A stretch of DNA of 64,000 nt from JANQEU01 sp965242805 (lineage in GTDB: Bacteria; Bacteroidota; Bacteroidia; Cytophagales; Cyclobacteriaceae). The position numbers and the translations under genes were made by a program. The notes below the pieces were generated by a model. The model was given only the letters and a program-made list of their open reading frames with translations. It had not been told where the DNA came from and ran no database searches. Location of the stretch: positions 2,418,001-2,482,000 of the forward strand of contig CBDETD010000002.1 of assembly GCA_965242805.1 (NCBI GenBank), given 5' to 3'. Position 1 is the stretch's first letter; each line of letters opens with the position of its first letter. Of this stretch, positions 43,394 through 50,967 are shown in pieces.

Positions 43394-44574
43394 TATATTT
43401 TTTCCAGGGTCTTGGATATCCTTGATATTGCCTCTCTGAGATCAGACTCGGAAGCTGCATATGAAAGCCTGACACAATCAGGTGCTCCAAATGCTGCACC
43501 TGTTACAAGGGACACATGTGCATTTTCCAGAATGTACATACAAAAATCATTGGCATTTTTAATTGGACCTTTTCCAAAATACTCTTCAACATTGGGAAAG
43601 AAGTAAAATGCTCCCTGAGGCATATTTACATTTAGACCAGGTATCTCACCAAGCAGATCATGAACAATCTGACGTCTTTTTTCATATTCTTTTGCCATGG
43701 ACCGCGATGCATCCAGAGAACCATTTAGGGCCGCCAATGCCGCTCTTTGCGATATAGAGCTGTTTGCCGAGGTTATTTGACCTTGCATTTTATTTGAAGC
43801 CTTTGCAAGCCATTCAGGCGCACCAATGTATCCAACCCTCCACCCTGTCATCGCAAAACCTTTCGAAAATCCATTCACGGTAATCGTACGATCCTGCATC
43901 CCATCAATCGCTCCGATACTCACATGATCACCTGAGAAGTTAATATGCTCATATATCTCGTCAGAAATTATCATGATATTCGGATGCTTCCTCAGCACAT
44001 CAGCCATCGACTGTAATTCAGAGCTTGTGAAAACGGACCCTGTGGGATTACATGGTGAAGAAAATATCACTGCTTTGGTCTTTTCTGAAATTGCTTCTTC
44101 CAGTTGATTTGCTGAGGCTTTAAAATCATTTTCAATACCACCCTTGATAAATACAGCTTTCCCCTCCGCTAATTGTATCAAAGCCGTGTAGCTTACCCAG
44201 AACGGCGTGTATACAATCACCTCATCTCCAGGATCGAGCAATGCCATAAAAACATTTGCAATAGACTGCTTTGCCCCATTGGAAACTACTATCTGATTTG
44301 GCCCATAATCGAGCCCGTTTTGATCCTTCAATTTCTTCGATATGGCTTCTCTCAGGTCCAGATAACCATTGACTGGGGGATAGGAGAAATATTTTCCGGT
44401 TTTCATGTCCTCAATAGCTCCATCTACGATGAATTCTGGGGTTTTAAAGTCAGGTTCACCGAGACTGAGACTAATGACATCAACGCCCTGCTGCTTCATT
44501 TCCCTGGCCTTAGCAGCCATTGCAATGGTTGCTGATTCAGGAATGTTTTTAATTCGATTTGATAGTAATTCCAT
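43390..44574 (-). CDS. PLP-dependent aminotransferase class I (aspartate aminotransferase type)
   Basis: A 394-residue fold-type I aminotransferase. Visible are SLGEPDFKTPEFI, VVSNGAKQSIANVFMALL, SSPCNPTGSVF, the PLP lysine in VNGFSKGFAMTGWRVGY, and the terminal VRLSYA with the carboxylate-binding arginine. It belongs to the aspartate/prephenate group (subgroup I-gamma); the substrate is most likely aspartate or glutamate. First gene of an overlapping triple with the PfkB kinase and the DISM receptor. Confidence 0.93.
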   Translation of the reverse strand: MELLSNRIKNIPESATIAMAAKAREMKQQGVDVISLSLGEPDFKTPEFIVDGAIEDMKTGKYFSYPPVNGYLDLREAISKKLKDQNGLDYGPNQIVVSNGAKQSIANVFMALLDPGDEVIVYTPFWVSYTALIQLAEGKAVFIKGGIENDFKASANQLEEAISEKTKAVIFSSPCNPTGSVFTSSELQSMADVLRKHPNIMIISDEIYEHINFSGDHVSIGAIDGMQDRTITVNGFSKGFAMTGWRVGYIGAPEWLAKASNKMQGQITSANSSISQRAALAALNGSLDASRSMAKEYEKRRQIVHDLLGEIPGLNVNMPQGAFYFFPNVEEYFGKGPIKNANDFCMYILENAHVSLVTGAAFGAPDCVRLSYAASESDLREAISRISKTLEKIY

Positions 44575-44663
44575 AATTGAGAAATTCGGTCAAAAATACG
44601 AATATAGACTACTGATTTAGTACATTCATGCATTATTTATTAATGATTTAGCTGGTTGCCATA

Positions 44664-45788
44664 ATGAAATTCATAAAAATACTGGTATTGCTTTTTTTCG
44701 GCATTTATCGCTTACACGCTCAGGATACAACAAGCAAGGAAGTAGGCGATTTTGAATTGATGGTCTATGGTGATGTCTATTATGCATGGGATAGTAATGA
44801 ACCCATAGATAATCAAAAGCAATATGTGACGCAGGCTGTCAGGCACAATGAATTTAATATCAATCTTGCAGCTCTCAAGGTAGCTTATGACACTCATATT
44901 ATCCGATCGAATATAACTATCCAAACAGGTACCTATCCGATCACAAATTATGCTGAACCAAATCCTCTGGGTCAAATAATCAATGAAGCCAATATTGGCG
45001 TGAAAATCGGAGAAAATACATGGATTGACATGGGAGTTATGAGTGGTCACTTTGGATATGAAAGTGCATTTTCACTTGACAACGAATTATATACTCAAGC
45101 ATTGGTGACAGAATACACTCCCTATTATCAAACTGGCATTCAGTTTTCTACCCAGTTTAGGGAAAACATCGCTTTCCGGGCAGTTGTGGTAAACGGATGG
45201 CAAAACATATTTGAAGCTGAACCAATACCCGGTACAGGTTTCAACACAGCAAAATCATTTGGTCTTGCCGTTGATTATAGCTTGAATGAAAAATTGTCGT
45301 TTGGCTACGGTAACTATTTCGGGAATGAAGGAAATGAAACTACAGGGAAGAAATACAGGTTTCATAATAACCTGATTGGTCAATATGTAGGAAATAGCTT
45401 TTCGTCCATTCTAAGCCTGGACTTAACAGCCCAGGAATTATTGACTTCTAACAAAAATAGTACGGTCCTATTCATTACCTGGATCAATAAGTTTGACTTG
45501 ACAGATTATCTATCAATTGGAGCCAGATACGAGTATGTTGCTGATCCTGACCAAATCCTGTTTACAACCATAGCCCCAGGGTTTCAAACTAACATTATCA
45601 CCGCATCCTTGAACTACTATTCGACCAAGAATTCTGTATTTAAGATTGAACTGAAGCAATACTACGGGGAAGAAAATATTTGGACAACTGGTAAAGACAT
45701 TGAAGATGCCAACAATAACTTCATGATCAATGCCGGTTTGGCCATCAGGATCAACCACTTTTCTCATGATGATCAATATGACATGTAA
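44664..45788 (+). CDS. Outer-membrane beta-barrel, porin-like
   Basis: A 374-residue protein with a signal peptide (cleavage likely after RLHA) and many alternating beta-strands ending in a barrel-like terminus (NNFMINAGLAIRINHF). FDLTDYLSIGARYEYVADP and the paired hairpins are typical of Bacteroidota porins of the OmpL/phosphate-selective-porin type. It should sit in the outer membrane as a channel; the solute is unknown. It is divergent from the aminotransferase. Confidence 0.8.
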   Translation: MKFIKILVLLFFGIYRLHAQDTTSKEVGDFELMVYGDVYYAWDSNEPIDNQKQYVTQAVRHNEFNINLAALKVAYDTHIIRSNITIQTGTYPITNYAEPNPLGQIINEANIGVKIGENTWIDMGVMSGHFGYESAFSLDNELYTQALVTEYTPYYQTGIQFSTQFRENIAFRAVVVNGWQNIFEAEPIPGTGFNTAKSFGLAVDYSLNEKLSFGYGNYFGNEGNETTGKKYRFHNNLIGQYVGNSFSSILSLDLTAQELLTSNKNSTVLFITWINKFDLTDYLSIGARYEYVADPDQILFTTIAPGFQTNIITASLNYYSTKNSVFKIELKQYYGEENIWTTGKDIEDANNNFMINAGLAIRINHFSHDDQYDM

Positions 45789-45825
45789 AAAAAAGACCAT
45801 CTATCCACGACAGATGGTCTTTCCT
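45787..45825. terminator. Bidirectional terminator between the porin and rpoD
   Basis: AAAGACCATCT (45792-45802) pairs with AGATGGTCTTT (45812-45822) across a 9-base loop. An A run lies on the left and a T run on the right, so it can end both convergent genes. Confidence 0.88.
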
Positions 45826-45843
45826 GTACAATTTATCTTATGA

Positions 45844-46716
45844 TCAGCTAGCGCAGAATTCTTTCAGTCTTCTGTTCTTGCTTGGTTCTCTCAATTTCTG
45901 AAGAGCCTTTTCCCTAATCTGTCGAACCCTCTCACGAGTGAGCCCCATCGCATCACCAATCTCTTCCAAAGTGTAAGGGTTATCATGACCAATACCGAAA
46001 CTCATCATGATGACTTCTCTCTCGCGTGCAGTCAATGTGGAAAGTGCCCTCAATGTTTCAACTTTCAAAGAATCGTTGAAAACCAATTCACCATCTGTTG
46101 GACCTGTTGTGTCATTTTCAAGAACATCTAACAGTGATCCGGACTCATCCTCTCCAAATGGTGCGTCCATAGACATCTGCTTAACTTCAGCACCAAGAGT
46201 ATTTCGCACTTCACTTGGTTTCATGTCAAGGATTTCTGCCAGTTCTTCCTCCGTTGGTTCACGTTCGTATTGTTGTTCCAATTCTGCATAAGCCCTCCTG
46301 ATCTGATTGATCGCTCCGGACTTATTCATTGGAAGCCGAACAATCCGTGATTGTTCTGCCAGAGCCTGCATAATGGATTGCCTGATCCACCATACCGCGT
46401 ATGATATGAACTTAAATCCCTTTGTCTCATCAAACTTTTTTGCCGCCTTTATCAGACCCAGATTTCCTTCGTTGATCAGGTCATTCAATGGGAGGCTCCT
46501 GTTTTGATATTGTTTTGCAACAGATACCACAAATCGCAAGTTGGATTTAACCAATTTTTCGAGGGCTAGCTCATCACCTTCCCGAATTCTCTTGGCCAAT
46601 TCCACTTCCTCATCGGGAGTGATCATAGGCACATTACTCACCTCAGTAAAGTACTTTTCAAGAGTGTGGCTTTCCCTACGGTTCGTTATCGATTGTGTAA
46701 TCTTTAGTTGTCGCAT
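45844..46716 (-). CDS. rpoD: Primary RNA polymerase sigma factor (RpoD/SigA)
   Basis: A 290-residue sigma-70 factor lacking region 1.1, typical of the main sigma of Bacteroidota. Region 1.2 is SHTLEKYFTEVS; region 2 is ANEGN-type LINEGNLGLIKAAKKFDETKGFKFISYAVWWIRQSI; region 3 is AYAELEQQYEREPT; region 4 has LTAREREVIMMSFG and TLEEIGDAMGLTRERVRQIREKALQKLR. Its own promoter is proposed at 46846-46876. It ends at a bidirectional terminator. Confidence 0.96.
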   Translation of the reverse strand: MRQLKITQSITNRRESHTLEKYFTEVSNVPMITPDEEVELAKRIREGDELALEKLVKSNLRFVVSVAKQYQNRSLPLNDLINEGNLGLIKAAKKFDETKGFKFISYAVWWIRQSIMQALAEQSRIVRLPMNKSGAINQIRRAYAELEQQYEREPTEEELAEILDMKPSEVRNTLGAEVKQMSMDAPFGEDESGSLLDVLENDTTGPTDGELVFNDSLKVETLRALSTLTAREREVIMMSFGIGHDNPYTLEEIGDAMGLTRERVRQIREKALQKLREPSKNRRLKEFCAS

Positions 46717-47037
46717 ATGTTAATTCTGTGATTAATAAACTTTTAAAATAGTATTTTGAACTGATTCTTTCAAAATAAAAACTAGCAAACAGGAATTTTA
46801 TTTGATAAAATAGGATTTATCCCACATGAAAATCAGGTTAACCCGCGAAGTTACGAGAATGAGGGTTTTCATCAAAATAAATCCTTGTTAAAACTATTAT
46901 TTAACCGCATTTCAATGCTTTTGGTTTCATTTTAAAATAAAATAACCTACTTATTAACTGATTTCGTACGGGATATGTACGACCAATCTTGTTTAAAAAA
47001 ATACAATTCTTCTATCACTTAACTAAACTGATTTCAT
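46717..47037. other. Intergenic region upstream of rpoD and the NTF2-like gene
   Basis: A stretch of 321 bases between divergent genes. It carries the proposed rpoD promoter (46846-46876) on the minus strand. On the other side CGTAC (46965-46969) and GTACG (46977-46981) form a small inverted repeat that may be an operator but is weak. Otherwise AT-rich with no ORF that I can support. Confidence 0.6.
46846..46876 (-). promoter_or_regulatory. Proposed rpoD promoter
   Basis: On the minus strand TTTG (46876-46873), a 19-base spacer, then TAACTTCG (46853-46846), one mismatch from TAnnTTTG, followed by CGGG as at other boxes in this window. The rpoD mRNA leader would be about 120 bases. Confidence 0.5.
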
Positions 47038-47397
47038 ATGACGTACTTCGAAAGAGAACAAGACCTTCAGGCTATGATGGGTCAGGGTCAAATGCTGGAA
47101 GCCTTTGAAAAACATTATGCCGACAATGTAGTAATGCATGAAGCAACCGGTGAAATATTTGAGGGAAAGGAGGCAAACCGTAAAAGAGAACAGGAATTTT
47201 TATCCACGGTGAAAGAAGTTCATGGAGGTGGGGCGGTCATTTCATCAAATGAAAACGAGAGCATTACCATGACAGAAGCCTGGTTCGACGCAACATTTCA
47301 GGATGGAAACCGAATGAAGATGGAAGAAGTTTCCGTCAAAAAATGGGAAGACGGCCAAATAATTCATGAAAGATTTTATTACAATATGCCTGGCTGA
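47038..47397 (+). CDS. SnoaL/NTF2-like domain protein
   Basis: The 119-residue protein has the NTF2-like cone fold: an opening helix QMLEAFEKHYADNVVMHEATGEIFEGKEA, then strands to VSVKKWEDGQIIHERFYYNM. Such single-domain proteins are often ketosteroid isomerase-like or of unknown function. No catalytic residue is evident. It is alone between rpoD and the DUF4197 lipoprotein gene, with a terminator after it. Confidence 0.82.
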   Translation: MTYFEREQDLQAMMGQGQMLEAFEKHYADNVVMHEATGEIFEGKEANRKREQEFLSTVKEVHGGGAVISSNENESITMTEAWFDATFQDGNRMKMEEVSVKKWEDGQIIHERFYYNMPG

Positions 47398-47423
47398 TAT
47401 TTTCGAAAAAGGTTGCGAAATTT

Positions 47424-47452
47424 AAGCCTCATTATACGTGAGGCTTTTTTTC
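47424..47452 (+). terminator. Rho-independent terminator after the NTF2-like gene
   Basis: AAGCCTCA (47424-47431) pairs with TGAGGCTT (47439-47446), followed by T residues. It overlaps the open frame upstream of the DUF4197 ATG, which shows the upstream GTG at 47438 is not a start. Confidence 0.85.
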
Positions 47453-47485
47453 TTCGTTCCATTATTGCATTTGAACTATCGAATT

Positions 47486-48328
47486 ATGAAATCCAAAATC
47501 CTTCAATTCTCCATTTTTATAATCCTAATCTCCTTTTACTCCTGTGATATTCTGGATAGTGGTTCATCCAATTCAGGGCCGAACATAGCAGAAGGCCTTA
47601 AGGAAGCCTTGAGGGTAGGTACCGATACGGCAGTTAGCAGGTTGGCAAAGACCGACGGATATTTGAAGGATCAGGCTGTGAAGATTCTACTTCCCCCCGA
47701 AATACAGCAACAGATCGAAAGTTTCAAGGCGATCAATATAGATATATTTGGCTTAGCCTCATTTACCGGCGAAGAAATCTATACCTTGGGGATTCCAACA
47801 CTTGGGATAAATAGCTTGTCGGGCCTGGAAGAAAATCTGATTACGGGTATCAATCGGGCGGCAGAAAGTGCGGCAAATGAAGCAGGTCCGATTTTCGTCG
47901 ATGCCATTACCGGAATTACAATTGCTGACGCCAATAACATCTTGTTTGGGGCAGATAACGCAGCAACCGTTTATCTCAAGGACAATACATTCAGTGCTCT
48001 GTTTAACACTTACGAACCTAAAATCGATCAGGCCATTAATCAGGTGAAAGTCGGAGAAATAAGTGTAGAAGACGTCTACAATAATTTTGTCACTGAATAT
48101 AACACCATCCTTTCCACAAATATTCCCACTGGGCTATTTCAAAGTCAGGCGCTGGCTGATGTCGCAGGGTTAACCCTATTGGAAGAACCTGATCTTTCAT
48201 CATTTGCCACGAATAAGGGTCTAGATGGTCTGTTCATTAAAATTGAGGAAGAGGAAGGTAGGATCCGAGAAAATCCCTTAAACAGGGTTACTGAATTGTT
48301 ACAGGATGTTTTTGGACTTCTAGATTGA
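47486..48328 (+). CDS. DUF4197 lipoprotein
   Basis: A lipoprotein with signal peptide and lipobox FYSC, then a DUF4197 domain: IAEGLKEALRVGTDTAVSRLAKTDGYLKDQAVKILLPPEI, GITIADANNILFGADNAATVYL and ATNKGLDGLFIKIEEEEGRIRENPLNRVTELLQDVFG. DUF4197 proteins are common in Bacteroidota and Proteobacteria; their role is unknown. ATG 47486 is chosen because the upstream frame lies in a terminator. It converges with the permease operon. Confidence 0.9.
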   Translation: MKSKILQFSIFIILISFYSCDILDSGSSNSGPNIAEGLKEALRVGTDTAVSRLAKTDGYLKDQAVKILLPPEIQQQIESFKAINIDIFGLASFTGEEIYTLGIPTLGINSLSGLEENLITGINRAAESAANEAGPIFVDAITGITIADANNILFGADNAATVYLKDNTFSALFNTYEPKIDQAINQVKVGEISVEDVYNNFVTEYNTILSTNIPTGLFQSQALADVAGLTLLEEPDLSSFATNKGLDGLFIKIEEEEGRIRENPLNRVTELLQDVFGLLD

Positions 48329-48330
48329 GT

Positions 48331-50967
48331 TCATTCATACCGGAGTGAATTGACTGGATTTTCTTTGGCCACTTTAAAACCAATTAGAAAAGTAATGACA
48401 AATGTGATCCCAACAATAGATGCGATGATCACTACAAAAGGAGCCATACCGATATCAACGCGGAAAGCATAATTTTTAAGCCATTCAATTGCCAGGAACC
48501 ACGTTATTGGAATCGCGATTGTCGAGGCAAGTACGATATATCGGTAGAACGATTGACCTTGTAATGACATAAGTTGCATAAAGGAAGCACCTAACACCTT
48601 TCTTATCCCAAATTCTTTGGTTCTTACCGTCGCATTGTAGGATATCAGCCCGATCATACCAAGAAGTGCGATGAGCAATGATATAATCGAAGCACCCGAG
48701 AAGATATTTCTGTATTTGACTTCTTTTTCGTAAGCCCGCTGAACCATTTGATCTAAAAATTCCCATGTCATGACATCATTCGTATCGTAATTATTGTGGA
48801 TCTTCTCGACAATCGCCAGGGCTTCTTCGGTTCGATTACCATCAATTTTGATCACAATATCGTCAAGTCCCATGAATGGATTTAAATAGTAACCAATAAC
48901 CACAGGTTTAATCGGTTCATGAAGTGATTCGAAATGAAAATCTTTTACGATACCCTTGACCTGTGCACGAAATCTTTCATCCTCATCGGAGTTGATCAAA
49001 ATCCATTCTCCTACAACTTCATTACCCCCAAATCTGGCGGCGGCAGTTTCATTAAGGATTACCGATGTACTATCCTCAGTTTTAATCCCCCTGAATCCAA
49101 CTCCTGATACCAATTCCAGCCCCAAAACATCAATACCATCTTCATCCATACCATAGTATTTCAGATATTTCTGATCTTCAGGATTCTCCACTGTTGAGGC
49201 AGAAACGGAAACAGGCGATCGGTATCCACTGAATATCCTTGTCAGACCTGTAACTCCTTTGATCTCAGTATGCTCTAATAATTGACTCTTGAAAATAGAA
49301 TAGTTATTTCGAACACCTCCTGAATTGATCTCGACAATTAATTGCTGATCCTTATCAAACCCCAGTGATCGGTTATTTATGAATCGATATTGCTGGTTGA
49401 TGATCAACAGTGAAATCGATAATATGATCACCAAAGTGAATTGAATAGACACTAACACATTCCTGATAACATTACCGGTTCCTCTTTTTAAGAAAGTATT
49501 GCGCATCACCCGAATTGCCGAAATACGACTCAAAACCACTGCTGGGTAAAAACCGGCGAGCACTGTTACCAAAATGCACAAAAGGACTAAATAAGGAACT
49601 ATGGAAATCAGTAGACCTTCTGAAAATGAAATAGAAATACCCATTATTAGGTTAAAGTAAGGGAGGATCAGGTAGGTAATTCCCAATGCCAATATCATTG
49701 ATAAGAATGTGAGCATGAAGGATTCAATTAGAAATTGAGTAGTGATCTGCAATTGAAATGCTCCAATGGATTTACGAATACCAACTTCTTTATTCCTTCG
49801 TATAGATCTCGCAGTTGTGATGTTGATGTAATTGAAACAAGCCAGAATAAGAACAATAATGGCCACTATGACGAATAGATGTATTTGCTGTGCGCTTCCC
49901 TTTTCATAGCGATTTACACTCCCATCAATATGATTGGATCCGAAATGCATGTCACGAATATTGAGAAGGGTATGTTCATTGATTTCCTCCTCTTCAAGGT
50001 GCTTAGAAAGTATTGACCGCAATTCTTCCGAAAGTTGATCACGGTCCAGAGGGTCTTTCAATTGTACGAATGTCGCAACAGGACCACCTCTCCACGATTG
50101 AAACCATCTGGGAAACCATGATGCGACCATGGTGAAATACTTATCATAATCCTGAGTCAAAATATACTCAAATTGTATAGTTGAGTTTGATGGGATGTCC
50201 TTTAACACCCCCGTAACCGTAAACTTCCCATAATAGTAATGGTCAATTTCCTTCCCGATAGGGTTCTCATTCCCGAAATACTTTCTACTAAGGCTTTCGT
50301 TAATCACCGTAGAACGTGGAGAAGCCAGTACCTGACGGATATCCCCTGAAACGAGCTCAAAATCAAATATTTCAAAAAACTGTGGCCCTGCAACAATCCC
50401 ATCTTCCTCGAAAAACCTTTTTTGATCGGTCTCCACCCAATTGGACGCAGCACTATGGATGGTCACAGCATTCTCAACAATTGTCAATTCTTCCCTTAAT
50501 GCATCTGACAACTTAGCTGAAGTCCAAATTTCGGGGTCGGCTTCACCATTAGGCTTCGTGAAGATCTGGACAACCTCAAAAATTCGATCTCCATTTCTGT
50601 GAAAATTATCATAGCTGTATTCATGCTTGACCAACATTATCATTACCACAAAAACAGCTAGCCCGATAGACATCCCGGTCAGGTTTATGATTGAGTATTT
50701 GTAGTCTTTTCGAATATTTCTAAATCCTATCTTAAAGTAGATTTTGATCATGGTGAGATTAATTAAATGTGGGCTTCTAATATTCACCGGCCTAAATGAT
50801 CGTAGAACATCCCAGGCAAATTGCCATTTGGCCTTACTCTTGTTTTGCGTCCATCTTTTCTCATATAATTCGATTATGTCACCTTCTACCTCATCAATTC
50901 GTTCTTCCTTGCAAAACCATTGAAGGATCTTCAGTATCAAAGAAGGTGGTCTAGGTTGGATTCTCAT
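48331..50967 (-). CDS. FtsX-like ABC permease with permease prefix domain, second of a pair
   Basis: An 878-residue permease. The first 70 residues form the soluble prefix domain (LQWFCKEERIDEVEGDIIELYEKR). Then come two MacB-like halves, each with a periplasmic domain and FtsX-type membrane spans; NITTARSIRRNKEVGIRKSIGA and TVRTKEFGIRKVLGASFMQL are the coupling-helix motifs. Such systems export antimicrobial peptides or lipids when joined to a MacB-type ATPase, which is not encoded here. It overlaps the first permease gene by ATGA. Confidence 0.9.
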   Translation of the reverse strand: MRIQPRPPSLILKILQWFCKEERIDEVEGDIIELYEKRWTQNKSKAKWQFAWDVLRSFRPVNIRSPHLINLTMIKIYFKIGFRNIRKDYKYSIINLTGMSIGLAVFVVMIMLVKHEYSYDNFHRNGDRIFEVVQIFTKPNGEADPEIWTSAKLSDALREELTIVENAVTIHSAASNWVETDQKRFFEEDGIVAGPQFFEIFDFELVSGDIRQVLASPRSTVINESLSRKYFGNENPIGKEIDHYYYGKFTVTGVLKDIPSNSTIQFEYILTQDYDKYFTMVASWFPRWFQSWRGGPVATFVQLKDPLDRDQLSEELRSILSKHLEEEEINEHTLLNIRDMHFGSNHIDGSVNRYEKGSAQQIHLFVIVAIIVLILACFNYINITTARSIRRNKEVGIRKSIGAFQLQITTQFLIESFMLTFLSMILALGITYLILPYFNLIMGISISFSEGLLISIVPYLVLLCILVTVLAGFYPAVVLSRISAIRVMRNTFLKRGTGNVIRNVLVSIQFTLVIILSISLLIINQQYRFINNRSLGFDKDQQLIVEINSGGVRNNYSIFKSQLLEHTEIKGVTGLTRIFSGYRSPVSVSASTVENPEDQKYLKYYGMDEDGIDVLGLELVSGVGFRGIKTEDSTSVILNETAAARFGGNEVVGEWILINSDEDERFRAQVKGIVKDFHFESLHEPIKPVVIGYYLNPFMGLDDIVIKIDGNRTEEALAIVEKIHNNYDTNDVMTWEFLDQMVQRAYEKEVKYRNIFSGASIISLLIALLGMIGLISYNATVRTKEFGIRKVLGASFMQLMSLQGQSFYRYIVLASTIAIPITWFLAIEWLKNYAFRVDIGMAPFVVIIASIVGITFVITFLIGFKVAKENPVNSLRYE

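Noticed and set aside
46965..46981. CGTAC/GTACG inverted repeat before the NTF2-like gene as an operator
   Set aside because: The arms are only five bases and the location is not tied to a promoter that I can identify.
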